A stretch of 64,000 nucleotides of DNA from positions 1,624,914-1,688,913 of the forward strand of contig KV748200.1 in assembly GCA_001692895.1 (NCBI GenBank), given 5' to 3'. Position 1 is the stretch's first letter. Every line of letters starts with the position of its first letter. Below, piece after piece: positions 48,080-57,545 of the stretch. Under the pieces are notes generated by a model that had not been told where the DNA came from, made no database searches, and saw only the letters and a list, made by a program, of their open reading frames with translations. A program made the position numbers and the translations under genes. The DNA is from Cenococcum geophilum 1.58. Its lineage: Eukaryota; Ascomycota; Dothideomycetes; Gloniales; Gloniaceae.

Positions 48080-48210
48080 CGAGGCCTGAGAGACCTCGTC
48101 TTCTTCCTGCAAGGCCCGAGAAGCCTCGCATCCTTCCTGCAGTGACCAAGAAGCCTCGTATCCTTCCTGCAGTGACCGAGAGACCTCTTCTGTCTCCTGC
48201 GATCTTTTGA
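48080..48210 (-). repeat. Tandem repeats coding for an (E)ASxxLQEGxE-type motif in copia pol
   Basis: On the minus strand, three to four units of about 33 bp encode SLQEGYEASW, SLQEGCEASR, ALQEEDEVSQ and similar. The same repeats, decayed, lie at 32860-32980 in the other copy. They are in the linker between integrase and reverse transcriptase. Confidence 0.75.
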
Positions 48211-49036
48211 TGATGTTTGTGACTGGCTCGCTGCTCAGTTCGTCGTCAGTAAGTAAAGGTCGATCGGGCTGCTGTGCAATATCGTGATCGCCAGAGGCAC
48301 CCCCCCAACTGCGAGGCCTGAGAGACCTCGTCTTCTTGCGGGGCCCGAGAGACCTCTGGTACAGTGTCCTTGGTAGGAAGTTCCTCAATAAGGCGCGGTC
48401 GTGCGGGTTTGTCTAATAGGATAAATGAATTAAGACCGTTGATGCATGGAATGTAGGCTACTTCTGCCCGATTTTTAATGAAGTTAATTGTATTGCGGAT
48501 ATCGTTAAAGAAGGCGCCCTTCCCTCGTAGAACTCTGAGCGAGATAATATTCGTAAGGAAGCTAGGGCAGTGATATACTTCGGTGAATGTAATTATATGG
48601 GCCGAGTGATCAGTTTGGGCGACTGTGAGCTCGACTAATCCAACGCCAATAGCCTTTATTAGGTCACCTCCCGTGTAGATCTGGAGAGGTTTAATTTCCT
48701 TATACTGCACGAAGTCCCTAATGTCGTTGCATATGTAAATATTTGAGCATATATCGGCTATCCAGGAGTCCTTGATATTCGTTCCTGAAGCTATAGCAGC
48801 TGGCCCGATGGCCTGCGTAGCGAACACCATAGCAGTGCGTGGATAAATGAAGTTGATAAAAAAATAATAAAAAAGGATTTTGCACGGGTGTGGTAACCCT
48901 TAATGCAACCTTTAATGCAGAACAGTAAGAAATGACTTAGCACGGGTGTGGTAACCCTTTATGCAACCTGTGGTAAGGCGTCAATCTTCTGAACAGCTAA
49001 ACCGTGGCGCTTGGTAGCGACCCGGCGCTCATAACC

Positions 49037-49097
49037 TGATGAACTGGATCTGAGGATAAGATTCATTCATTCTCTTATCCTCAGATCCAGTTCATCA
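49037..49097. repeat. LTR-derived perfect hairpin at the element terminus
   Basis: 49037-49060 is the first 24 bp of the LTR (tgatgaactggatctgagga...). 49074-49097 is its exact inverse, with a 13-bp spacer that is also LTR-derived. It replaces the expected full right-hand LTR, immediately before the actat duplication. The half-tRNA primer site (gctcataacc, 49027-49036) is intact beside it. Confidence 0.92.
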
Positions 49098-49179
49098 ACT
49101 ATCGACAGCGATGCTGTCGAGATCATTATCCTTGAAAATCTCCGGTAAACGCGCGGGCCAGCTGATTGGTTATAATGGC

Positions 49180-49424
49180 TGTTGGCCGCCGAGGTAGCTT
49201 TACTGCAGAGGTGCGACGGGTGCTGTTCGACGTCCGTATCAGACGGTATCAGTATAGTTTCAACGTGTATCATCACTCTCTAGGGACCCCTGTAGGGGGT
49301 CAATTCTCTTATGTATATTAGGGCTCTTAGAGCCACCTTGAATAAGACAGATCGCTCCTTTAATTTCTGTGTCTCTATATAATCAGCTAGCTATATGTTA
49401 TTCGTGATACCTACCTGGCTGACA
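49180..49424 (+). repeat. 5' LTR of gag-only element
   Basis: 245 bp. Four differences from the 3' LTR by hand alignment, all transitions, so the insertion is young. Confidence 0.92.
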
Positions 49425-50407
49425 GTTATGAGCCCGGTAACCTTCTGAGCACCAGGGAGATCTTAGTGGCCAGACGAATACCACTAAGCCTCTTTGAGCA
49501 TCGTTCGTCACGAAATATCGCGTACGCGAAAGCGCGTTTTTTTACGCAACCTCTCTCGAACCTTAATAAAAGCCACCATGGCACCCACAATAGAGTCAAC
49601 CAACCCTCTATTGCTAACCCAAAAAGACTGGCCTTTATGGTTTTAATTTATCCGTCGAGAAGCAAGTTTTGCGAAGATCTGGGACTATGTGGACCTAGAT
49701 AAAGCGGAGAACGAAATTAAAGAAAACACTGAGCCAGAGATACCTTTGATAGCCGCAGCACCAGCAGCTCCTGCAACGCTAGCAGCAGCACCTGCAACAC
49801 TAGCAACAGCTCCTGTAGCACCAGCAGCAGCTCCTATAGCTCTAGCAGTAACTCTAGCGTCTACTGGAACCGCTACACCTGCTTTATCGAATCAGCAAAA
49901 CTAACAAACTCCACAATTAATAGAGACACAGAGAATGCTTTTTGAGCTATATAAGCTCTAATGATAGGACTACCTAAAGCGGGAAGAGAAGCTCTATACG
50001 TTTGCAGCACTCTTGTATGCTACCGTGGGCACCAACTTCTCTGGGTATCTTAAAAACCTCATCACACTATATTCTGTTCTAAGACAGCTGAAGAAGGTAG
50101 CAAAGCCATCTTAAGCTACGCTACAGCAAATGGTATTGGACGATCTTAAGAAACGGAAACAAGGGCCTAAATATCAGACTCTGGAATCTTGGCTTTAGCT
50201 TTATATCACCATTATACAGAAAGGCGAAGAGCTGGAGGAAGGGTTGATAGAGGTAACGGAAAGCAGCGTTGTACGAGCCTTTGTCCAGGACTGTGAGGAG
50301 GTCTGTCCAGCTCTGTATTATGCCTTTATTTAAAAGGTAGCGAAGAGGTCAGAGAAGCTCGAAATGGTGACGATGATAGAGGAATTTAACCTGCTCTATA
50401 AGAACCC

Positions 50408-50522
50408 GACGCTTGTATCGTACTGCTAAGGACGCTTGCATTGTACTGCTTAAGACGCTTGCATCGTACTGCTCAAGACGCTTGCATCGTACTGCTCAAG
50501 ACGCTTGCATCGTACTGCTAAG
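50408..50522 (+). repeat. Five tandem copies of a 23-bp unit
   Basis: Unit gacgcttgcatcgtactgct(c/a)a(a/g), repeated five times with only a few transitions. The unit length is not a multiple of three, so the array shifts frame at the end of the gag-like ORF. Confidence 0.9.
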
Positions 50523-50627
50523 GACCTGATAATCGAATTACAGCAAAAGCTTACTACCAGCTCGTCTATCCCGACTGCCTAATCCGGTAATCCAGCTCTG
50601 ACGCTCTGCGCCAGATCTGAGGGGGTG

Positions 50628-50872
50628 TGTTGGCCGCCGAGGTAGCTTTACTGCAGAGGTGCGATGGGTGCTGTTCGACGTCCGTATCAGACGGTATCAG
50701 TATAGTTTCAACGTGTATCATCACTCTCTAGGGACCCCTGTAGGGGGTTAATTCTCTTATGTATATTAGGGCTCTTAGAGCCACCTTGAATAAGACAGAT
50801 CGCTCCTTTAATTTCTGTGTCTCTATACAATCAGCTAGCTATATGTCATTCGTGATACCTACCTGGCTGACA
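50628..50872 (+). repeat. 3' LTR of gag-only element
   Basis: 245 bp, directly after the polypurine tract and directly before the second atggc. Confidence 0.92.
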
Positions 50873-51559
50873 ATGGCCAGTAGTGAGCTAATGTCATTAA
50901 GATGGCTTATCATAAACAAGGTGAGAGGGTGGGAGCGGGAGGGAAGAACTAGGGGGGTGCAGGAGGATTCTTACTCGCCGCGAACCCAGCTGGGCCGGGT
51001 TTCGCCGATTGTGCCGATGTAGTCCAGTTAGAGAGTCTTCCTCAGCCGACTCGGCGTCTGAAGTGCGAACGACTGTTAGTGTAGTCGATTTCACCCCAGG
51101 AGATCCAGCCACCAGGTTCTATTGCGTTTCAGTAAATGAAAACTATAAAGGAAGAAAGATGAGAGCGATTAAGGAGAGAAGGGGTGAGTTACTCAACAAG
51201 CTGGTCAGGTTCTGCACGACTGGCTTGGGATCGTTGTTACGGACAGCGATATGGAAAAGCTGCACGTGCACAATGTCATACTGCCCGAGGAGGTAGCCCG
51301 GAAGCGGTTTGACGCAATCGATGTTATGCACTGAAACATCTGACGGTAGCCATTCTTTGGGCGGACATTGCGAGAGATCGATATCGAAACCGTCAATGTG
51401 GGCCGAAGGTGGGAGGAAGCGTGCCAGGTCAACAAGCCAGATACTGTTTCCCCGGTCAGGAGTAAACCAATTGCTATGAAAAGGTACCTTTACGGACCCA
51501 GTACCGACGCCAATCTCGGCGACGTGAAGGTTCTCTTTGTCAGTTGGGATGCTTGGGTG

Positions 51560-52759
51560 TACTATTAGTACCCCTTTACAAAACAGCTACTACTATACCT
51601 CCTACTCTAGGCACCTATGTAATCCTTATAGATGTAAAATGAATATTAATTAAAACGTCCCCTAACTCTTAAAAGCATTAATAATAACTTTATATTAACG
51701 GATAAGTAATTAAATAAATAAATTAATATACCCCCCTTCTTTACCCCTAAGGTACTCGCCTATAAAGTATACAGTTACTCACCATTAGCTAGCATTATAT
51801 ACTGCCTAGCAGCCTAAATAATAATAACCCCACGGTTTATGTTACGGACCTTATATTAGCGGTAGTACGACTACTTAGAGAGGATATAAATAGGCTAGTA
51901 GTAGAAGCGCGGGAGGCGCTAGAACTAGTTAAACTATAAGATAAAGGATAGGCGAGTTATATAACGAGTTACGGGGCTTACGTACTTAACGTGCTAATGT
52001 ACCTAATATACTAACGTACTAAATACCTTTCTTAGGGGTTAGGTTGTGTATTTAAAGGACCACAGTCCCTACCTTAGATAGTTCTCTCTTTATAGTAAAT
52101 TTTAGAATATAATTAGAGTTAATTTATCGGGCAGCTACTCTACTAGTTATATTTACGTTGTTAACTTTTTGTTTACCTATATACCTAGTCCATTAACAAG
52201 TCCACCGTAATACCCACTATTAGGCTTCGTTACACTCCGGATCTAAGTTAGACTTAACTTTATAATAGGTAAGAGGCTCTACTAGAGCCCTAGCTAGCGC
52301 GCTTTTAAGAGGTGGTAGGAGCCTTATCTATAGAACAATTACTACTTATAAGGCTGCCTCTTCCTCTACGTAATAATCGACCGGTTAAAACAATAAACCC
52401 CTCTATTAAATTGGCGATAGGTAGACATAAGGGTAATAAGGATAAGGTAGTAAGGCGATATAAGGAGGCGACGTGTGGAAATAGGACGCGTAAAAATACT
52501 GTCGTTGTCAAAATACTGTAGTTTGCTTATCATCTGCAAATTCGCTTGATAAGAGCCGCACACATCAAAATATCGGCTTTGTATACAAAATCACATACAA
52601 ATCAAATATTCTTGTATGCGCACGACTTTTTTTGATCTTAAAAATATATAAAGCTTTAATTTACACCGATATTTACATCGCAACGCCTTGGCAGGTGTTT
52701 TTACCAATATAGTGTCCTTATTAAGCCGCCGGAAATAAGCTGTATCGCAGGTTATACTA
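51560..52759. other. AT-rich DNA, no gene recognised
   Basis: The composition changes sharply at 51560, where the methyltransferase remnant ends. The region contains repeats such as acgtacttaacgtgctaatg near 51990. A less AT-rich patch lies at 52300-52560. No frame resembles a family. Confidence 0.4.
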
Positions 52760-53529
52760 CCTTAACGCTTTTTACTAGCACCCCCTAGCTCTGGCTCTCT
52801 TACTAAAAGTAATTAGTGTCTTGGTGCTATACCTAAAAGAGGCCAAGCTAATTATGTAAGAGCTTCCTCTATAGCTATAGAGCAGCTCCTTAAGGATATG
52901 GACTTTTTAGATAAGGAAGATATTAGGATTAACGTTAATAATAACTGCGGTTCTCCTACTCAAGTCCCTCCTAGTAGAGGAGGCTTTGTTCCAGCTAGCT
53001 TACTGCCTAAGGATGTTCCTACTATTAAGGATAAAGTAATGTCCTTACTACGCGTACGACGTTAGTTAAGAAAGGCAGCAGAGAATAAGGAAGTATTCTT
53101 TTAGCGAGCTTCTAAAATGGCTAGGAAGAAGAATATTAAAAAGCTAAAGCCTCTTAAGAAGCTAAATATAAGAGATTATTTACGTTACAAGTCTTTGTAT
53201 AATTAAGAGGTAGTTAATCTAGTAGATTCGTCTCCCCCTAAATTACCTAGTCCTATATCCGAACTAGATGCGATATAGGACCAGAAGCCAGAGCCGAAGC
53301 TAATTGCTTATACGCTTACTTGGCGTGCAGTAGTAGGCAATATACCTTTTGGAAATATAGCTTAGCGAGTATATATATATGGCTTTCGGTACTACCAATT
53401 GATCTATTAAATTGATACAATTCGTAAGAAATATCTAGGGCGGTTTAAATCTACTATAGCAATATAAGTAGCCGCTAGCTATAATCGAGCCACCAAGCGT
53501 AAGGAGGTGCTTATAGATATATATGGTAT

Positions 53530-53730
53530 TGTCGGTATCACCCAGGGGGGTACTGCAATTGCAATATAAGGTAATAGGTTCTTTGATTCATTCGTGTCTC
53601 TTCTTTGCAGAGGATTGTAAGGATCGCAGTGCCTAAATAGGGGGGGGTTGATGAGTTACCATAAGGATGACTAATTAGGGATACACAACTACGCAACCTG
53701 TCCATACATTCCAATATATATATTCCAACA
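53530..53730 (-). repeat. Left LTR of gag-only element
   Basis: 201 bp. It matches 56032-56233 with scattered differences, mostly transitions. Confidence 0.9.
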
Positions 53731-55023
53731 CTGGCGACATTTACAAAAAGGGAAAGAAGGTAAGAAAGTATAAAGGAGAAGTATATAGGTCAACAGGTAC
53801 TTAGGGCAGGAATCGCGGATATCTTGGGTGTTGTAGGCGTTGCGGATATTGTTACGGATATTGCGGATATCGCTGCGGATATTGCGGATATCGTGAATAT
53901 TGCGGAAGGTGTTGTAGGAGTATCTAAGTATCTATAGTCCTATCCGTCGTCGTCGAAATGATAGTTGAGGAAGTCGATATTAAGAGTAAGGTTCTTAGAT
54001 TTCGTACTACTAGGTTCCGTACCACTAGGTTCCGTACTACTAGTAAGGCTATAGGCAAAGGTATTGTTGTTCATAGACATAACCATATTCTTGGCGGTTT
54101 TAATTAGTATTGGTCTATTTAAAGTCATAAAGTGTTTAATACTATGGTTATCGTAGAAGAAATTACTACTAGTAATAGTTGGAACTATGTCCTTATTAAA
54201 GTCGTTGTTAATATTATTGTCCGCGAGGTACTGGTGGACACGTCTTTTAAATCCTTCTCTTGCTTTATTACGTTCTTCTTTAGTGTACTTAGTTAACTAA
54301 TAGTTTCCTTTCTTATACACAAAGCACGTTCTAGCATTATTGCCGTAACGATTATTTAATAAACTTAGTTGGGATATCGGTCGGTGGTAGCGATGGTTAG
54401 TAAAGAACACGTCCATAGGCTGTTCTATAGGCTGTAAAAATATATTAGCAGGTTATCCTATAGTACCATTAATCTTCTTATAAGTAACGATTAATAATTA
54501 TAGGCTGTTTATAAGGCCAGTAAGTGTAGTAGGTGGGTTTAAGTAAGCTGCCTAGTAAGCAGTGACGTCTTAATAAGCGACGATAAGCTTATTATGTAGG
54601 AAATTGTTATTATAGAGGTTAGCGTCGAGACCATGCTGTAAATGATGGAGGTTGTTAAGCAGTAGCTGTAGGTAGTCCTCTGTAGACTTGCCCTTGCTCT
54701 TTATTATTACTATCTTAAGAGTTATAGCGTTCCACTTTATTAGAACTCCACGCTTATATTTTAGTCCTTTAAAGTAGTTGCGTATAGCGTTATAGATGCT
54801 ATTAAAGGTGGTATAGGTTGCCTTGTTCTTATAGTAGAAGTTAAGAGTAATACTACGTAGTATTATTGGAAAGCCTTTAATCTTTACCTCTTGTAGTATA
54901 CCAACTCTGTTATAAAGGTTGTTGAAAATTGTAAGCTTGCGGTTAAAGTTGTTATCCTCTCTGCTGTATTTGCTTTCCTCTATATATATCTTTGCTAGGG
55001 TTGCTAAGTCTCTACCGTAGTTA

Positions 55024-55150
55024 ATAGTGGCTGTGACTTTTATAGAAGGAGCTGCGGCGTTTATAGGGGAAGCTATAATGTTTATAGAGAGAGCCGTGGC
55101 GTTTATAGGGGGAGCCGTAACATTTGTTAGGGGAGCCGTAACGTTTATAG
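55024..55150 (-). repeat. Tandem 21-24-bp repeats inside gag
   Basis: About six units of gtaac(g/a)tttataggggagcc type. On the minus strand they encode APPINAT / APLTNVT / ASPINAA-like heptads. The reverse frame (FIGGAVTFVRGAVTF) is its antisense shadow. Confidence 0.8.
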
Positions 55151-55764
55151 GTGAGGGGGGCTCGGCCGTAGGGAGGTTATTTAAGACAGCTGGGGTTGGG
55201 GTAGGTGATGTTAAGGGGGTTAATAAACGTAATTTAAGACGGCGGTTGATAACGTATAAATTAAAGGGTCCTTTATTGTTGATATATAGCTTAATTTCTT
55301 TATCTGACTATTCCGTAGGGTTGTCCTTATAGGCGACATCGTATAGTGCTTGTGGTACTGACTTGCTCTTTTTATTAAAGACCCATACTCTATTACGTTG
55401 GAGTAGTTGTTTAAGTTCCTTAATTGCGGACCTATAAGCGTCCTTAAATATCTGTACCTTAAAATTATTAAAGTCCTCTTAGTATAATTCCCATAAGCTT
55501 TTATCCTTAAAGTTACGCTTAGTATACTTATTAATTTTAAAGTTAATATAGTTGGTAATATCTTTTGCGGTAGTCTTATTGGTTAGGGTAATCCCGTTGC
55601 CCTAGTCCGGGTGTTAGATTCCTATATTAGATATAATTAACTAGTATAGATCGTGGTGTAGGTTGTGGTGTAGGTAGGGGTGTAGGTAGGGGTGCTGCTG
55701 ACGCTGCTGGGTGTACTGGCGCTTAGTAAAGAGGTTATACTAGGTATTAATTTATGTGGTAGAC

Positions 55765-55950
55765 GCGAACTGAACGAAGCCTTGGTAGGAGTCGGTTCTT
55801 AAGTTCCCAGGGCCTTAGTAGGAAGGGTTCTTCTTATTAAGTGGTTAATTTGCGTAATGGACGCGAACCGAACAAAGCCTTGGTAGGAGTCGGTTCTTTA
55901 AGTTCCTAGGGCCTTAGTAGGAAGGGTTCTCCTTAGTAAACGCGACACAA
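55765..55950. repeat. Duplicated block of about 100 bp in the leader of the gag-only element
   Basis: acgcgaac(t/c)gaac(g/a)aagcc, ttggtaggagtcggttctt and ccttagtaggaagggttct occur twice in the same order, about 95-100 bp apart. Confidence 0.75.
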
Positions 55951-56031
55951 TTGATGGGCCTTGGTAGAAGCGATCGCGTGTTATCTCTCTTCGTAATAAC
56001 ACCTGGCTAATTTGTGATATTAACTGATTAG

Positions 56032-56233
56032 TGTCGGTATCACCTGGGGGGGGTACTGTAATTGCAATATAAGGTAACAGGTTCTTTGATTTATTCGTGT
56101 CTCTTCTTTATAAAGGATCGTAAGGATCGCAGTGCCTAAATAGGGGGGGGTTGATGAGTCACTATAAGGATGACTAATTAGGGATACACAACTACGTAAC
56201 CTGTCCATACATTCCAATATATACATTCCAACA
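56032..56233 (-). repeat. Right LTR of gag-only element
   Basis: 202 bp. In the sense of the gag frame this is the 5' LTR. Confidence 0.9.
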
Positions 56234-57304
56234 GGTATGAAGGATATTAACGCAATAGAGCAACTTTTGGAGGCCTAGTATGGCGAGAAAAGGAAAGGCT
56301 TAAAAGTTAAGGTTACCGTAACTCTTTCGGAGCTCCCCTAGATATTAAATACGTTATTAAATTTATAAGCTAGTATACCCGACTCCTCTATATAAGGCCT
56401 TAGTAATTAAATAGGAAGTCTCCTAGAGGCAATTACTGGTTAGAATAAGAAAGGTAAGGCCCTAGGCAGTACTGCAACTGCTTTATAACGCCTAAATATA
56501 CCTAGTACACTTTTAACTAAGGTTCTTGCTTAGTATAGTAGGCCACTAATTACGATGCGATGGCCTTGCTAAAATGCAATTTATTCAAACAGCGGGCGTA
56601 GCTGCTAGATTAATAGTGGTAACCCAGAGAATCCAGTAAATCACCACCCTATTAATACACTAACTATAACTGCCTGGGGGAACGATATTATAAAAGGCAA
56701 GGCTACTGCAGATAAGCCGTCTATTTGTATTGCCATACAGTTAAGTTAAAAGGACGGCTTAATGCAATTATGTAAGGCTAGAATAGAGCTTACTAATTAA
56801 CCGAGCTTTCCTTCCTATACTCCTTACCTAATACATCCTACCCAGTATTAGCCACAACCCCACGTTTAGTACACTCCCTACCTATATTAGTAGCCTATTG
56901 CACCTAAAGCACCTCACCTAGCTTATTTAATAGAGCTAGCGCTACCTCCAGATCCTCCTACGAGCCTAATTATACCTAGCCTAGACGCCGCCAGAGAGCT
57001 AAGCGACTACTTTAACTAGCTTTAAAAGCAACCCCGTTAGAGTACGGCAAAGTTAGCTATTAAGCTGAATTATGTTATAAATACCTTAAATAATTATAAC
57101 CATGATTTGGAAGCCTTGCGTAATAGTAAGGAGCTTAGTAATATAATATAGGAGGATTTAGGGTTAAAGCTGGGTACACTAATAAAGCTTTAGCGAGACT
57201 TAAAGGTATATAGGAAGTTAATTAAGTAGTAAGTATTATACTCTACTGTAATATTTTATACTAGATTTAATACTAAAAGAACTAACTAGTTAACTACTAG
57301 ATAA

Positions 57305-57545
57305 CCTATATATTTAAAGTACAAAGCATCGCAACTAGAGCTCTTGCTGCACCCGGCCCAAAAAGACCAAAACCAACCAAAAGAACCCTGAAAAACACCC
57401 AGAGAATCCCCCTGAGATGCATGCATTGCAGGGGAGGCACACGTCGAACGACGGTGGCTCGCACTCGCGCGCGACCGCTAGAACTACGCCCAGCAATAGC
57501 CCTCCACAATAAAGACGGGCGAATACTATACCACAAAGCGGAAAT
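57305..57545 (+). other. GC-normal island at the LINE 5' end
   Basis: About 240 bp of normal composition within otherwise strongly AT-rich DNA. It covers the LINE leader and the first 40 codons of ORF1. Confidence 0.7.

Larger units (their letters stand above)
45537..49097 (-). mobile_element. Rearranged, internally deleted copy of the 30331-36024 copia family
   Basis: Flanked by actat (45532-45536 and 49098-49102). The left LTR starts at 45537, is interrupted by a 602-bp element, and ends at 46342, followed by the same ccccccagt polypurine tract (minus sense). On the minus strand, 48830-48420 encodes the protease region (VLRGKGAFFNDIRNTINFIK). It is joined at about 48400 to the linker (SLQEGYEASW-type repeats, 48200-48080), so integrase is missing. 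A second deletion near 46495-46510 removes reverse transcriptase and RNase H. A hAT element sits at 46708-47834. The right end is not a normal LTR but a hairpin (49037-49097). Little RIP is visible. Confidence 0.88.
49180..50872 (+). mobile_element. Small gag-only copia-type LTR element
   Basis: Two 245-bp LTRs (tgttggccgcc...ctgaca) with the atggc duplication (49175-49179 and 50873-50877). A half-tRNA-iMet primer site gttatgagcccgg follows the 5' LTR, and a gagggggtg polypurine tract precedes the 3' LTR. The 1.2-kb interior has one gag-like frame from ATG 49578 (MAPTIESTNPLLLTQKDWPL), with an Ala/Pro/Thr-rich segment (49740-49890) and helical gag-like sequence to about 50400, carrying several stops. 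No protease, integrase or reverse transcriptase is present. It must have moved with help from a full copia element. Confidence 0.9.
45328..51555 (-). pseudogene. SAM-dependent methyltransferase, split by two LTR elements and 5'-truncated
   Basis: From 51555 downward the minus strand reads ENLHVAEIGVGTG (SAM motif I), then WLVDLARFLPPSAHIDGFDI, LGQYDIVHVQLFHIAVRNND and LLKPGGWISWGEIDY, the last joined over an intron at about 51190-51110. A frameshift and stop follow near 51060-51030, then DYIGTIGETRPSWVRGE and an intron donor. After the gag-only element (49180-50872) the sequence resumes as RLPEIFKDNDLDSIAVDSH. After the rearranged copia copy (45537-49097) it ends as ISYKAMDALGGGRGEHCREL ... 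RLTVVTKPED with a stop at 45330-45328. This is the layout of the fungal methyltransferase family often found in secondary-metabolite or regulatory settings; substrate unknown. The N-terminus is missing where AT-rich DNA starts at 51560. Confidence 0.82.
53530..56233 (-). mobile_element. Gag-only LTR retrotransposon (2.7 kb)
   Basis: LTRs 53530-53730 and 56032-56233 (tgtcggtatcac...ttccaaca) with ggtat duplications (53525-53529 and 56234-56238). On the minus strand a gag frame runs from about 55720 to a stop near 53937, broken by few stops. It includes the repeat region at 55150-55024, a gag core (KRGVLIKWNAITLK, LLLNNLHHLQHGLDANLYNN) and a zinc-knuckle relic CFVYKKGNYxLTKYTKEER (second and third zinc ligands lost). 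No pol is present. The 5' leader (55650-55980) holds a duplicated block of about 100 bp. No clear primer site was found for this orientation; ctggcgacat next to the left LTR would suit the opposite one. Confidence 0.85.
52760..57304 (+). pseudogene. Unidentified RIP-decayed coding sequence, split by an LTR element
   Basis: One plus-strand frame is coherent over 52800-53529 and resumes at 56239 after the LTR element and its ggtat duplication, running to about 57300. Stops are TAA/TAG at presumed Gln codons. Seen in order: a Pro/Ser-rich start, a basic segment (RKKNIKKLKPLKKLNIRDYL), a Trp/Tyr-containing domain (NIPFGNIAQRVYIYGFRYYQ), a Pro/Tyr/Gln-rich linker near 56820-56900, and a helical C-terminus (DLGLKLGTLIKLQRDLKVYR) that resembles a SAM-type domain. 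The family is not identified; it could be a transposon ORF or a multicopy host gene. Confidence 0.5.

Noticed and set aside
49689-49904. Ala/Pro/Thr-rich frame resembling a cell-wall or antifreeze-like protein
   Set aside because: It continues the gag-like frame that starts at 49578 inside an LTR-bounded element; the low-complexity part is a segment of gag.
50408-50522. Regular short repeats considered as a CRISPR-like array
   Set aside because: The units are directly adjacent without unique spacers, in a fungal retroelement. It is a simple tandem repeat.
55027-55332. A 101-codon plus-strand frame with FIGGAVTF-type repeats, like a repeat-fold protein
   Set aside because: It is the antisense of tandem repeats inside the minus-strand gag frame of the LTR element at 53530-56233.
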